Assembly: GCA_023374045.1 (NCBI GenBank) | Contig: CM041782.1 | Span: 188,126,925-188,190,924 of the forward strand | Length of the DNA stretch: 64,000 nt | Reading direction: 5' to 3' | Source: Limonium bicolor | Taxonomy: Eukaryota > Streptophyta > Magnoliopsida > Caryophyllales > Plumbaginaceae | Part shown: positions 32,804 through 44,447 of the stretch, in pieces | Layout of the letters: each line of letters starts with the position of its first letter | Position numbering within the stretch: position 1 is the stretch's first letter | The notes under the pieces: model-generated | The model's database searches: none | Told to the model about the DNA's origin: nothing | Seen by the model: the letters and a program-made list of their open reading frames with translations, nothing else | Translations under genes and position numbers: made by a program

Positions 32804-33900
32804 ATGCCGCCAAGAAGAGCAACGAACCCTCCAGGAAATGTGGCTGATGCTGTTCAGCAGTTCATGACGCAGCTCATGCAGACCATGGCTGCAGGGGGTG
32901 GACCAGCTGGAGGAGGACCAGCTGGCGGAGCAGGCCCAGCTGGGGCTGATGCTGGAGGGAGAAATGTGAAAGCGCTTCAGGAATTCATGAAGCTGAAGCC
33001 GCCATCGTTCGATGGGGCAGGAGACCCCCAGGAGGCCAGTCACTGGCTGTCAGAGGTGGAGGATTTGCTGCGTGTGATGGGCTCTGAGGAGGAGCAGAAG
33101 GTGGACTTCGCCACCTTTCTTTTCAAGGCCGAAGCCAAGGAGTGGTGGAGGTCAGTGATGGGGAGATTCCCACAGCCTTGGACGTGGGAGCAGTTCACTG
33201 GGGAGTTCAATAAGCAGTTCTACCCCGACGTGTATAAGGACCAGCGCATTCTGGAGTATAACCGACTACGCCAGGGTCGGGATATGAGTGTGGAGGAGTA
33301 TGTCAGGAAGTTCATCAGCCTGTCGAAGTTTGCACCTGAGCCTGACGAGCATAGGAAGGCCAGGAAGTTCGAGAGCGGCTTGAGGCCGGATATCCGTTCT
33401 GCTGTGACGCCCTGCGTCACAAGACCTTCAGGGACGTTGCTATGTCGCCCTGTTGGTGGAGGCTGATTTGAGGGTCACCAGTCTGGAGGGAAGGACCAGA
33501 AGAGGAAGCAGAGGTCCGACGAGAGCGACAGGAGGGATCAGTCTGCTTCTCAGAAGAAGCAGTCTACTGGAGACCGAGCTGGAGACCGCTCTGGGGACCG
33601 TTCACGGGATAGAGGTGGTTCGTCTTCGTCAGCTCCCGCTCCGAAGTGCCGGGTCTGCGGCAAGTTTCACAGAGGTCAGGACTGTTATAGGAAGTCAGGA
33701 GCCTGCTTCAAGTGTGGCTCCTTGGACCACAGGATTGCTGACTGCCCTCAGGCCGAGAGGAGCAGGGGTAGCTCTGGAGGTAGAGCTGGTGAGTCTGCTT
33801 CAGGGTCTAGAGATCGAGACCGGGCTGAGCAGAAGAAGCCCCAGGGCCAGGCCAGAGTGTACGCGATGGCTGGAGAGAGAGACCGATCGACTGACAGAGT
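32804..33900 (+). pseudogene. Tekay Gag
   Basis: ATG at 32804 (MPPRRATNPP) after the primer binding site, with a Gly/Ala/Pro-rich linker (about residues 32-52). The Gag core is recognisable by KLKPPSFDGAGDPQEA, WWRSVMGRFPQPWTW and RQGRDMSVEEYVRKF. The frame is lost near 33411 and 33440, where single bases present in the right arm are missing. Two CCHC knuckles follow in the next frame (CRVCGKFHRGQDC about 33650, CFKCGSLDHRIADC about 33705). Gag packages element RNA. Confidence 0.88.
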
Positions 33901-34240
33901 TGTCACAGGTATTCTCCAGCTGTCTTCTCGTTCTGTTTTCTGCTTGTTTGACTCTGGAGCCACCCACTCTTTTATTTCTGCTGAGTTAGTGGGTGAGCTC
34001 GGTTTGCCTGTTGTGCCTCTGGGTGTTGAGCTGTGTGTGCATAGTCCATTAGTTAGAGACTCTTCTATGCTTTTGAACTCTGTTTGTAAAGATAGTCCTG
34101 TGTTAGTCAGAGATAGGACTCTGTTTGCTAACCTCATCCCGATGGAGATGACTACTTTTGATGTGATTTTGGGCATGGATTGGCTTGCTGCGCACCATGC
34201 CCACATTGATTGTGCTGCTTCAAGTGACCTTTGAGGAGCC
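33901..34240 (+). pseudogene. Tekay aspartic protease
   Basis: The active-site motif [12 protein letters not shown] lies at about 33945-33980, followed by [15 protein letters not shown] about 34155-34205. This is the retropepsin that matures Gag-Pol. The frame continues with the zinc-knuckle frame (33722-34234). It is broken after AASSDL where the right arm reads on ([10 protein letters not shown]). Confidence 0.88.
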
Positions 34241-34279
34241 GGGTCAGCCCCGTCTAGTTGTAGCAGGGAATGGACTCCC

Positions 34280-35249
34280 GTGCTCGCCGCCGTTATTTCA
34301 GCCATGCAGGCTTTCCGCTTTCTGAGGAAAGGATGTCAGGGGTATCTATGCTACATCCCTGAGGTTCGCAAGGATGCGAAGTTGGAGGAGATTCCAGTGG
34401 TCAGAGACTTCCCAGATGTGTTCCAGGATGATGTACCTGGGCTTCCCGATCGAGCTCGCACCTGAGACTCAGCCCATTTCTAAGGCCCCATACCGGATGG
34501 CGCCTGCTGAGCTCAAGGAGTTGAAGGTCCAGTTGCAGGAGCTGCTGGATAAGGGCTTCATCCGCCCTAGTGTGTCACCTTGGGGAGCGCCAGTGTTATT
34601 TGTTAAGAAGAAGGACGGTAGCATGCGTTTGTGCATTGACTACAGGGAGCTCAACAAGGTTACCATTAAGAATAGGTATCCTCTCCCTCGCATTGATGAC
34701 TTGTTCGACCAGTTAGCAGGAGCTAAGGTGTTTTCGAAGATCGATCTGAGGTCCGGTTATCATCAGTTGAGGATTAAGGCAGACGATGTGCCTAAGTCCG
34801 CCTTCAGGACTCGTTATGGACACTACGAGTTCCTAGTGATGCCATTCGGTTTGACGAATGCGCCTTCAGTGTTTATGGATATGATGAACAGGTGTTCAAG
34901 CCGTTTTTGGACAGTTCATGTGGTATTTATAGATGACATCTTGGTGTATTCCAAGAGTGCTGAGGAGCACGAGGAGCATTTGAGGACTGTTCTCCAGACT
35001 CTGAGGGAGAAGGAGCTGTATGCGAAGTTGAAGAAGTGTGAGTTCTGGTTGGATCAGGTGGTATTCTTGGGACATGTGGTCTCCAAGGATGGTATCTCCG
35101 TGGATTCGGAGAAGATTAGAGCTGTTACTGAGTGGGCCAGGCCTACTAATGTTGGAGAGATTCGTAGCTTCCTTGGATTAGCGGGCTACTATCGTAAGTT
35201 TGTGGAGGGCTTCTCCAAGCTAGTGATCCCTTTGACTCGTCTACTGTAG
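34280..35249 (+). pseudogene. Tekay reverse transcriptase
   Basis: [51 protein letters not shown] and the catalytic FIDDILVYS (about 34927-34955). The left copy lacks about 23 bases near 34445 that the right copy has, and has a frameshift around 34890-34920. A stop at 35247-35249 (CTGTAG) is shared with the right copy at the equivalent place, so it predates the duplication. Confidence 0.9.
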
Positions 35250-35710
35250 AAGGATGTGAAGTTCGAGTGGAGTGAGGCATGTGAGCTGTGTTTTCAGGAG
35301 CTGCAAAGGAGGTTGACGTCTGCGCCGATTTTGACCCTTCCAGAGGGTAATGAGGGTCTGGAGGTTTTCTGTGATGCGTCCCATAAGGGACTTGGGTGTG
35401 TGCTGATGCAGCATGGGAAGGTAGTAGCATATGGCTCTCGTCAGTTGAAGCCATATGAGAAGAACTATCCGACCCACGACCTGGAGTTAGCTGCTGTTGT
35501 GTTTGCCTTGAAGATTTGGAGGCACTACCTCTATGGAGCTGCGTGCAAGGTGTATACGGACCATAAGAGCCTCAAGTATCTGTTCACTCAGAAGGAGTTG
35601 AACTTGAGGCAGAGGAGGTGGCTGAGTTGCTACACGATTATGATTTAGAGATCCTCTACCATCCGGTAGGGCGAATGTGGTTGCTGATGCGCTCAGTAGG
35701 AGGAGTCCGT
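35250..35710 (+). pseudogene. Tekay RNase H
   Basis: [18 protein letters not shown] (about 35368), [24 protein letters not shown] and [16 protein letters not shown] are the conserved blocks of gypsy RNase H. The frame ends near 35645 with a one-base loss relative to the right arm, where it continues [20 protein letters not shown]. Confidence 0.88.
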
Positions 35711-35720
35711 CTGGGACCGT

Positions 35721-36720
35721 TTGTGCTTTGTCTGGTGTGCAGAGGTCTGCTCTCGGGTTGCAGCGTATGGGTATCTGGGTCGTCCGTCCAGAGAGGTCTG
35801 GGATGTTGCAGCGTTGCAGATTCAGCCTACCTTGATCGACCGGATCAAGGCCAGTCAGGAGCACGATGTCAGTTTGTGTAAGATCAGAGAGAGTATCTCT
35901 TCCGGTCAGGAGTATGAGTTCCGGGTTTCAGAGGATGGCTGCCTGAGGTTCAGAGACCATGTTTGTGTGCCTGCAGACGACGCCTTGAGGCGGGAGATTA
36001 TGCAGGAGGCTCATGGGGCCCGTACTCGGTACACCCAGGTGGTGTGAAGATGTACCGGGACCTTCGGAGACGTTCTGGTGGAGTAACATGAAGAGGGATA
36101 TTTCAGACTTTGTATCCAGATGTCGGACCTGTCAGCAGGTCAAAGCCGAGCATCAGAGACCAGCTGGTTTGCTTCAACCTCTTCTCGTTCCGGAGTGGAA
36201 GTGGGAGAGCATCGGTATGGACTTCGTTATGGGACTACCTAAGACTCCGAGGGGTTTTGATGCGGTTTGGGTCATTGTGGACCGGCTCACGAAGAGCGCT
36301 CACTTCCTGCCTATCAGGAAGACTTACAGCTTACACCGCTTGGCTCAGTTATATGTGGATGAGATAGTGCATCTTCATGGAGTTCCAGCTTCGATTGTGT
36401 CTGACAGAGATCCGCGTTTCGTGTCCAGATTCTGGCAGAGTTTGCATCAGGCTTTGGGGACGAAGTTGTCGTTCAGCTCAGCTTATCATCCTCAGTCAGA
36501 TGGTCAGACAGAGAGGACGAATCAGGTCCTTGAGGACATGCTAAGAGCATGTGTGTTGGACTTCGGGGGCAGCTGGGATCAGCACGTTGCATTGATAGAG
36601 TTTGCGTATAATAACAGCTTCCAGACTAGTATCGGGATGGCCCGTTTGAGGCTTGTATGGTAGGAGGTGCAGGTCACCCATCTGTTGGGATGATCTGAAG
36701 GAGAGAGCATTGTTGGTCCG
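35721..36720 (+). pseudogene. Tekay integrase
   Basis: CRTCQQVKAEHQRPAGLLQ (zinc-binding HHCC end), [49 protein letters not shown] and SAYHPQSDGQTERTNQVLE show the DDE core. The last Glu of DDE lies in the QTERT segment. Two small deletions near 36050 and 36650 break the frame. The right arm ends in this gene at 45531, where it meets the N gap. Confidence 0.9.
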
Positions 36721-36723
36721 GAC

Positions 36724-37254
36724 TTGGTCAGGATGCTGTGCAAGATTCAGTCTATCAGAGAGCGCTTGCTTGTGGCTCAGAGTCGTCAGAAGAGCTACGC
36801 CGATCAGAGGAGACGACCTCTAGAGTTTGAGGTGGGCGACCATGTGTATCTGAAGGTTTCTCCAGTTCGTGGAGTCGTCCAGTTTGGGAAGAGAGGCAAG
36901 CTTAGCCCTCGCTTTGTGGGTCCTTTTGAGATCCTGGAGAGGATCGGACCGGTTGCCTACCGTCTAGCTTTGCCACCATCGTTGGCTGGTGTCCACAGTG
37001 TGTTCCATGTGTCTATGCTGAGGAAGTATATTCCGGACCCATCTCATGTGATTGACTTCAGTCCGCTTCAGTTGAGGGAGGACTTCACGTTCGAGGCAGT
37101 TCCTTCGAGGATTTTAGCGCGGGATATCCGCAAGCTCAGGAGTAAGACCATGCCCTTGGTGAAGGTGCAGTGGTCGGGTCAGTCAGAGGAGGAGGCGACC
37201 TGGGAGGTCGAAAGCGAAGTGCGCTCCAAGTTCCCCGCCCTTTTCGAGCAGTAG
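36724..37254 (+). pseudogene. Tekay integrase C-terminus with chromodomain
   Basis: The frame reads LSPRFVGPFEILERIGPVAYRLALP (GPY/F-type module), VFHVSMLRKYIPDPSHVI, and finally VKVQWSGQSEEEATWEVE followed by FPALFEQ and stop at 37254. The last block is the chromodomain of Tekay/Del chromoviruses, which targets insertion to heterochromatin. There is no counterpart in the right arm, because that arm stops at 45531. Confidence 0.88.
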
Positions 37255-37282
37255 GTATGTTTTAATTTCGAGGACGAAATTC

Positions 37283-37299
37283 TTTTAAGGGGGAGGTGA
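37283..37299 (+). other. Tekay polypurine tract
   Basis: TTTTAAGGGGGAGGTGA sits immediately before the TGTTATAACCC start of the 3' LTR, where plus-strand synthesis would be primed. Confidence 0.88.
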
Positions 37300-38203
37300 T
37301 GTTATAACCCAAAGTTTATTGCATTTTATTTCGTCACAAGTGGCCTTATGTGGTTGTATTCTGGATTCAGGACATGGCAGTCTTTCTTAGTAAAGACAAG
37401 GGCGAGGCGGTCTTTCTTCTTTGTGATTTTTGGTAAGGGATTATTAATTAAATTGGGTTATATTAATAATTCCCTAATCACTATTCTAATCACGCTTCCA
37501 CTACTCTTCTCCCGATCAGTTTTGAAAACCGTCGAGACGCTCCTCCTTCCTTGCTCTCTTTCTCTCTCTCAAGAATACGTTCATCAAGCGCTCAAGTCCT
37601 GCAAGTGTGGTTCTGAATCCGAGTTCTATTGGTGGATTCTGCGTTACTTCGTCTTCTTCATTGCGATCAGGTTTGCGAATTGTATATGGTTAACACAATT
37701 CAGTTTGGGGTTTAGGTTTTGGAATTTTCCTCTTTCTAATTCATGCCTCTCAATCCGATTGCCAGAATCTTCAATCCTCTGCGTGTCTGGGTTCGTTCTC
37801 TTCCGGTTGGTCTGCTTGCTGTCGGATTCAGGTGAGGGATTTGTCTCCGTTTCCGTTTCAGAATTGGTAGTGTAAACAGTTTCTGATTGAGGGTTGTGCT
37901 TCTGCGTGTTTTCAGAGGTTCAGTGGTTGTGTAATTGCATTTTGGGGCTGCGTGCTGCTGTGTGCGTTGGGTCGATCGCTGTTCGGATTCGAGGAGACTT
38001 CTCTGCTGTAACTGAGGTAGGTGGCTTATGGATTCGGCTAGTGTGTTCAGCCTTGGGGCGTTTCGAATTCTGGTTTCTAGTGTGTGAACTACCTTTGCGA
38101 TGTGTTTGTGAATTAGTCCGTTTGCGTTGTTTGAATAACTACAAACCCCCAAGGTTGTTTTAATGCTCTATTTCTGTTTTGTTGTGTTAAACCCTCTATG
38201 TTG
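37300..38203 (+). repeat. Tekay 3' LTR, truncated by next insertion
   Basis: It matches the first 900 bp of the 5' LTR with about eight substitutions and a few 1-2 bp indels. It stops after CCCTCTATGTTG, where the 5' LTR continues CTGCAAATTCG. Foreign sequence TGTGGAGGGTG begins at 38204. TGTTG (38199-38203) is the possible target duplication of that insertion. Confidence 0.85.
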
Positions 38204-39053
38204 TGTGGAGGGTGATTTTTCGGTATGAGGGGGGTCTATCTAAATATGGTTCTGACTGAGAAGTCGAGATCCTAGAAAATGCCATTCTGTGGAGGGTGAA
38301 AACCCGTTAATTTGGCATCCCTCAAATACCTACTAAATCGTCCGTCTTTCCCAGAAAGCTTAAGGGGAGTGCCAATGAACACTACACCAGCTCTCAATGG
38401 GCCCCACACGGACTGATGCCTCTATAAGGAGGATTTGACTAGAGTCGCCACCTAGTTTGACCTAAGATACTAGGAAGGAAAGGAGGGATGGTTCAAAGAA
38501 CCGTTAGTTGACCCTGAAATTGTTGCTATGGATAGGACTTATCTGGTCATTCGCAGAGATTCTATGTTGGGTTCGCACTGGGTTACACCCCTCAGAAGTG
38601 GCAAAGACCACGACTTTGGATTGGTGCCCGAGGAAACCTCGGTCTCCAATTGTCGGGATTGCCTTCTTTCAAAACCTGTTAGAGAGATTCAATTAAAGCC
38701 AAAGGATAGGATTAGGACGGGGAGAGAGAAAGAGAGTGGATGAGGCGAGCTTTTCTGCTAAGCCAGCGCCAAGAAGAGAAATTGGTGAATTCGAATGAGT
38801 ATATAATGAGGATTTGGGAAAGTCCGAGGTTGAGTGAATGTACAAGACCTGGGGTCTGACGGTTTGATGTTTTGGGGAACTGAAGAAGGTTTAAACGTTT
38901 TTAGAGGTATGAAGAACACCTTAGAGTGGGAAAAGAGTTTTTGAGTGGAATGGGGTCGCACCCTAGATGGGCTGCCTACGTACTCAACTCCCTGTTGAGA
39001 TCAGACCTTACGTAGTTCAGAGTTATTGGGGTTTTGGAGATTTTAGGTTTTGA
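38204..39053. other. Non-coding start of the LTR-like sequence
   Basis: No recognisable coding sequence. Frames at 38508-38743 overlap a conserved-looking block (GGTTCAAAGAACCGTTAGTT near 38491, self-complementary GGTTC/GAACC). It contains AGAGTCGCCACC near 38443. Confidence 0.45.
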
Positions 39054-39062
39054 GATGCTAGA

Positions 39063-39240
39063 GTCTGTGAGACGCTCGGGTCTATGAGACATTTGGGGTG
39101 TTCATGTAGTGGGAGGTATGGGATATCAAGGTCTGTGAGACGCTCGGGTCTGTGAGACATTTGAATCTTAATATGGTGAAGAGGTTAAGATGTTCGAGTC
39201 TGTGAGGCGCTCGGGCCGGTGAGACTTTGGAGCTTTGAGA
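39063..39240. repeat. GTGAGACGCTCGGGTC short repeats
   Basis: The phrase GTCTGTGAGACGCTCGGGTC (or close variants) with a following GTGAGAC occurs about three times at 39063, 39129 and 39199. Confidence 0.75.
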
Positions 39241-39740
39241 GAAGCTGGAATTTGTAAGAGGATTTGAGTTTGAATGATGATTTGAGCATGAAGTGACTTG
39301 GAGTTTTGAAGATGATTTGAGTTTGGATAATGATCTGAGTGTGTGAGGCAATTGAAGTTTGGGTAAAGATCCTGGGTTTTTCGGATTTGAGATTCTGAAA
39401 GGGTTGAGGTTTTGGGATATTCCAATTTTAGTGTGAGATAATGATGGACTGAATTGTTTGGAGGAATGATTATCAAAATCGTCTCTTTCAGTTTTTTGTT
39501 GTAAAAGGGCGGATAATCCCAAGGGATTACCCTATGTACCCCCTCGAACACGACACTTAATTGATGGTAAGTGCCGAGGCTCGAAAGATGGGGCAATGAA
39601 TTTATGCCGAAAAATAGGATCCAGAGAGAAACACCATGAATGAGATGTTCTCGGTCGAACCCTAATAACGTCTCTAACTCCCGGGTTTTAAAACGTTAAA
39701 AACCGAAAACATTGAAATCGAGCGGAAGGGAGTTAGACGA

Positions 39741-39900
39741 TTCTAAAATCCCGGCTGCGACTAGGAAGGTCATTACTTCCCTAGCACCCCGCCTTGTAAA
39801 AATCTAGGCTGCAATTAGGGGAGGTTTGTCACCCCAATGCCCCGCCTAAAGAGATCCAGACTGCGACAAGGGAGGTTACGACTCCAGTGCCCTGCCTCGG
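39741..39900. repeat. Three diverged ~50-bp repeats
   Basis: Units begin CCGGCTGCGACTAGGAAGG (39752), TAGGCTGCAATTAGGGGAGG (39806) and CAGACTGCGACAAGGGAGG (39858), and each ends in CCCCGCCT or CCCTGCCT. Confidence 0.75.
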
Positions 39901-40334
39901 ATTTTTATTTTGGAAGAGAGACAAGTGATGCCTAACTAGGAAGAAAACAAACGCTCTTTGAAGGTGTTAGACATCCCATGTTCCCCGAAAACGGTTTAGT
40001 TTTTAGTTTGAAAACTGAATTGGAAAATATTTGGAGTTGTTAGGAATTCTCGGCAAAGAAACACTAATTTTGAGAAATGTTTTTAGGAGAAAACTTTCTG
40101 TATATGTGAGAAGAACTTTCTGCCAGTGAGAAGAGTTTTCTGTGATGTGAGAAGAGTTTTTCCTTTAAAATTCCACAAAACGGTTTCTTTTGAAAACTTG
40201 ATGAAGTTTGAATAAAATGATTGTTTTAAAATTTGAGAAAAGAGATTTTTGGATTTTTGAAGTTTGAATGGGATTTACTAGTTAGTTTGAATGGGATTGA
40301 GTTTGGATTGGATTGGATTGAATCAGGCTTGGAA

Positions 40335-40515
40335 AACGGGTCAGGTCAAAGTTGGGTCAAAGTCAATGTTTGGGTCAAAGTCAACATTTGGGTCAAGGTC
40401 AACTTTTGGGTCAAAGTTAACATTTGAATTGGTCGAAGCTAGGAAAAGGTCAACATTCAGATTGGTCAAAGCTAGGTCAAGGTCAACATCCGATTGGTCA
40501 AAGTTTGGGCTTGGT
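40335..40515. repeat. GGGTCAAAGTCAAC minisatellite
   Basis: About eight head-to-tail copies of GGTCAA(A/G)GTCAAC(A/T)TT(T/C) with variable spacing. Confidence 0.85.
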
Positions 40516-40536
40516 CAAACTTGGACTTCATTTGGG

Positions 40537-40890
40537 GTTTTGGGCCAAATGAGCTTGGGCCTCGAAGTGGGCTTGGGTCTTGAAATGGGTTTGGGCCCGA
40601 ATTGGGTTTGGGCCTTGAAATGGATTTGGGCCTGAATTGGGTTTGGGCCTTGAAATGGATTTGGGCCTGAATTGGGTTTGGGCCCGAATTGGGTTTGGGC
40701 CTTGAAATGGATTTGGGCCGAATTGGGATTTGAATTGGGCCTCAGAATGGCCTTTGGATTTGGGCTGAAGTGGAATTTGAATTGGGCCTTGGAATTGACT
40801 TGGGCCCGAATTGGGTTTGGGCCTTGAAATGGATTTGGGCCCGAATTGGGATTTGAATTGAGCCTCAGAATGGCCTTTTGATTTGGGCTG
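40537..40890. repeat. TTGGGCC-rich minisatellite
   Basis: Alternating units of GGGCCTTGAAATGGATTT and GGGCCCGAATTGGGTTT repeat many times. They give spurious long frames on both strands. Confidence 0.9.
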
Positions 40891-40899
40891 AAAAAAAGA

Positions 40900-43800
40900 A
40901 AAAAAAAATTGTTGGGCTGATTTGTGAGATATTAACAAGTGAGAGGAATTATTTATTGGTTTGTTTAATAACTCTTGATTAGGGGTGTGTTGAAGGCAAA
41001 GGAGATCCCACCCACATAAAACGAATGAGAGACCCGCTAGGCATGGGGTGGTTTCACATCCTAAACCCTCCTAAGCTAGCCTTAAGGGCTTGTTTTTTGA
41101 AGTTTTGTTCTTATATACATATAAGGGTGGTTTGGGTGTTTTCTGAGTTATAGGAGATTATTGCCCCACGAAACGAATGAGAGACCCGTTAGGTGTGGAG
41201 CGATAATACATCCTAAACTTTTCTGTCAGCTGAAGGTCCTAAGGGATAATAACTAGGGCTTAGACATCAATAAGCAATGAGCAAGGGGCATAAACCACAA
41301 AGCAGCAACGCAAATATCTCACAAAGGGTACAAACATTGGAGAAGCAAAATGAAGTGTAAACGTTATGTACAAAAGTTTGGTGATTGAACACCAGCAAAA
41401 ATCCTACAAGATTTCAAATTAATTTCCAAGCTCAAATCCATATGTAGAAGGGGTAAACTAAGCGCTAGAATAACATAACAAAACCAGCTAGAGATAACGT
41501 GCTAAAATTGTTCACATGCAGAGAATGAATTAAATTACGAAAATAAATGAATCAAAAGACAACCAAAAGTAAGAACAATAAACAAATTACAAATTAATAC
41601 AAACATAGATAACAATCTTAATTAAAGAGCTGCTATGGGGGGTCGCATCGACGCCGCCTCACTTGAGCTGATAGGATCAGCAAGAAGTGCACCAACCGTT
41701 ACATGTGTTTGAAGCGGAGACCCCGGTAGTCCAAGCCAAGATCCCGTTCCTTAGTCTTAGAGTAGTTTCTCTTTTCACGAGCATTATGTACATGTCAAAA
41801 ACATAACCAAAAGAGGCAAACTGCATTAGTCAAAGAACGGAAGAGGGTTGGGATGTGTGCAATGGGATCATACGGCCCCTCTCAATGGGAGGAAAGGGGG
41901 CAATTTAATCATCTCCCACACCCCAACCGAGAACATAGAAAAGAGTTACAAGCTGCCAACAAATGCTAAGATTGTAAAATAAATCAAGCATTGGGGTTGC
42001 TACTCAAATTAATTCATCATCTCAGATTATGACTCAACCAAAGTGTAGTATCAAAGATAAGGGTTATGAGTCATGTGGGATCATACCTAAGGGTTTATAT
42101 CATTGCCCTCCAAAATGATGGAATTAATAAGGACATCCAACCGATGAATGAATTATCTAAACAATTATAGCACTCGGGCAACTATCACTCAAACCATGTT
42201 CTTATCTAAGCGCAAGGGTCAAGTAATGCTAGTTTCGAACGAATTTCCAAACCAAATCTGAGCGCAAGGAGCAATTAATCATCGAAGGCAAATAAAGGTG
42301 GATTGAAGATAGAATTTCCAAACCCAATGAGGGTATCAAGCCCAAAGCGCATCAGTACGGTCAGTTTGTGCCATCCAATGTCAAACTCCAAGTCCACAGC
42401 CCATATCAAGCAAGTGCAGCCTTGTCCAATTGAATATATGTACCTCAGTCAAGTCACAAAGCAAGACGTCAGAAATGATTCTGAGGAAGTGGTATCATAC
42501 ATATGTCAAGCCAAAAATCAGAAGTTACCACATGTCTGAGATATTAATCACTTGTCGGACGACAATTAAACAGAGTGGTAGAAACTTACAATCAATACAC
42601 ATGGTAATAGGCATAAAAATAATCCTCAGTGATAGGATAAGCCCGAAAGCTTAATCTCAACAATAGCAAGATACACACTGCACAAACCTCCAAATCAATC
42701 GTTTAATAATGAAAGGAACCACACCAATCAAAACTCTCTGGCAAAGATCAATCGGCAGAACATAAGAATGACCTGAGGCATCAGACAAAGCTCTTAATAC
42801 ACTGAAACGAATTCACCAGCAAGGGATAAAGCCGAATGACATCCGTCAATATAGGTTCAACAACAGTGGAGCACCACAGTAATCAAAGCATGTCGATCAT
42901 CACAGGCTAACAAAATTAGTCAATCTAGTGTGGTTCTCACATATTCAAACTCAAGTCAGCCTAGGAGGTCAGGTGTACGGGATAAAATCGAATCACACCT
43001 GGCGATGATCATGAAACTAATGATTTAAACGATGAGAGTGACAGTTGATCTATCACGGTTTAGGCAGCAAAAATATCCCAGAGAATGAAAACAGAAACCG
43101 ACAGACATAGAGCAAGATAACACCAAACGAAATCTCCGGATTCAAACCAGCGACCATATGCCGGAAGAAGGTTGAGTTGGACCAGTGCAACAGATGGAGC
43201 ACGGTAGGTCTAGGCTTAAACGCAGACAAAAAGGGAGTTTGACAACTATTCGAAGCAAGCAGAGAAAGAACTCAGACTACACAGACACAACTCGATTTTG
43301 CTCAGATTAAACCAGGACACGAGATAAACTCAGACATAAATACCTGCAAACTGAAAATCGGATAAGCCAAGAAAGATCCAACTTACGATTTAGGCAATCA
43401 AAGGCTAAACCCTCATATGCAATCTATTTCCAGATTTACTGTACTCGAAGTGTCCGGAGAAGCTGTCACGAATCTTAGTGCAGATTCAACGAAGTTCAGT
43501 TCAGATAACAAACATGATACCGATGAACCATCTCTAACTCAAGCGTTAACAACAAAGAAAAATAGAAATCCAGACAACCAGAGTTTAAGGGGGAATGAAT
43601 TATCATCAGATTCGATTCAGGCCAACAAAAATTGAGAAACACTGCCCTGTGTTGACACATTCATAAACCGTGAAGGATAACATATTCGGGAACCACCGTG
43701 AACATCACAAACCAGGTAACAAGGCTAGAGATTGTGCAATCGACGACAAACTCGAAAGGCTGGGACGAGCGTCGTCAGTTCACGCTGGTGGCGATTGCCA

Positions 43801-44447
43801 GTTGCAGTGGGGAGAAGATGGAGCGTTTTGTTCATGTTGCCAGTTGGGGAAGCCAAATTATCGTCGGTGGAGAGGAACAGAGAGCGTAGAGCTAGTGTGT
43901 TCTTGTTCCCAGTTTTTATTTTGAAGAAGAAAATGTAGGCTTGGTTGAGAGCGACTAGGAATTTAGGGATTTTGTCCTGAGATTGAAAGAAGAACCGGAG
44001 AAAGGCACGAGATGGATCAGGAGAATCCACGGGAAAAGAGAGTTGCTTCTCTGTTTTTATTTTTGTTCTTCAGTCTCGAGAGGGCTAGAGGCAGAAATCA
44101 TACCGAGAAAAGTGAATATGAGGAAGGAGATTAGGGTCGGCCCCCCGTCAGACTTCCTACAGTAGGGTTTGTGTTGTTGTCTTTTATAGTGCAGGGGTGG
44201 AGTCTAGGGTTTAGGAGATGGGTTGGGCTTTAAGGTGGGTTTTGGTTTTGGGCTGTAAGTTTGGATAGGATGAGTTTGAAATTGGATTGTCATTGGGAAT
44301 TCATTTTTGAAGAATTGTTTTTCTGAAATGCTTTGGAAAAGATTATAAAAACAATGGTTTTGTTTTGGCACGCACGCTAATACGTATTGAGAAAGGAAGG
44401 TGATGACCCCCTTATTCTATTCATTATTTTGGAAATTGCTTTATGGG
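40900..44447. other. Non-coding remainder of the LTR-like sequence
   Basis: No convincing gene. Two diverged copies of a block with AACGAATGAGAGACCCG are at about 41020 and 41170. Purine-rich frames at 43670-44165 have no domain. Towards the end come AT-rich patches near 44330. Confidence 0.45.

Larger units (their letters stand above)
21397..36325. repeat. Left arm of large inverted duplication
   Basis: The reverse complement of this stretch reappears at 45531-64000. Landmarks: LTR end 21447 matches 63950, the LINE reading frames match, the Tekay LTR start 30506 matches 51384, and integrase position 36325 matches 45531. By eye the arms are nearly identical in most parts, with scattered single-base and short indels. 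The right arm is longer only because of a 3,456-bp solo LTR. Confidence 0.93.
30501..38203 (+). mobile_element. Tekay-type Ty3/gypsy chromovirus (left copy)
   Basis: 5' LTR (30506-32690), primer binding site, gag with two CCHC knuckles, protease, RT, RNase H, integrase, C-terminal chromodomain-like region, polypurine tract, and a 3' LTR cut at 38203 by another insertion. The target duplication upstream is ATCAT (30501-30505). LTR sequences differ by roughly 1% over 900 bp, so insertion is recent. The frame is broken by many single-base deletions. The same insertion exists in the right arm (51384 inward). Confidence 0.92.

Noticed and set aside
40230..40938. Frames of 114-136 codons over minisatellites
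   Set aside because: Pure translation of the GGTCAAAG and TTGGGCC tandem repeats.
43417..44165. Cluster of short frames on both strands
   Set aside because: Overlapping frames with no recognisable domain and no consistent codon pattern. Non-coding LTR-like sequence is more likely.
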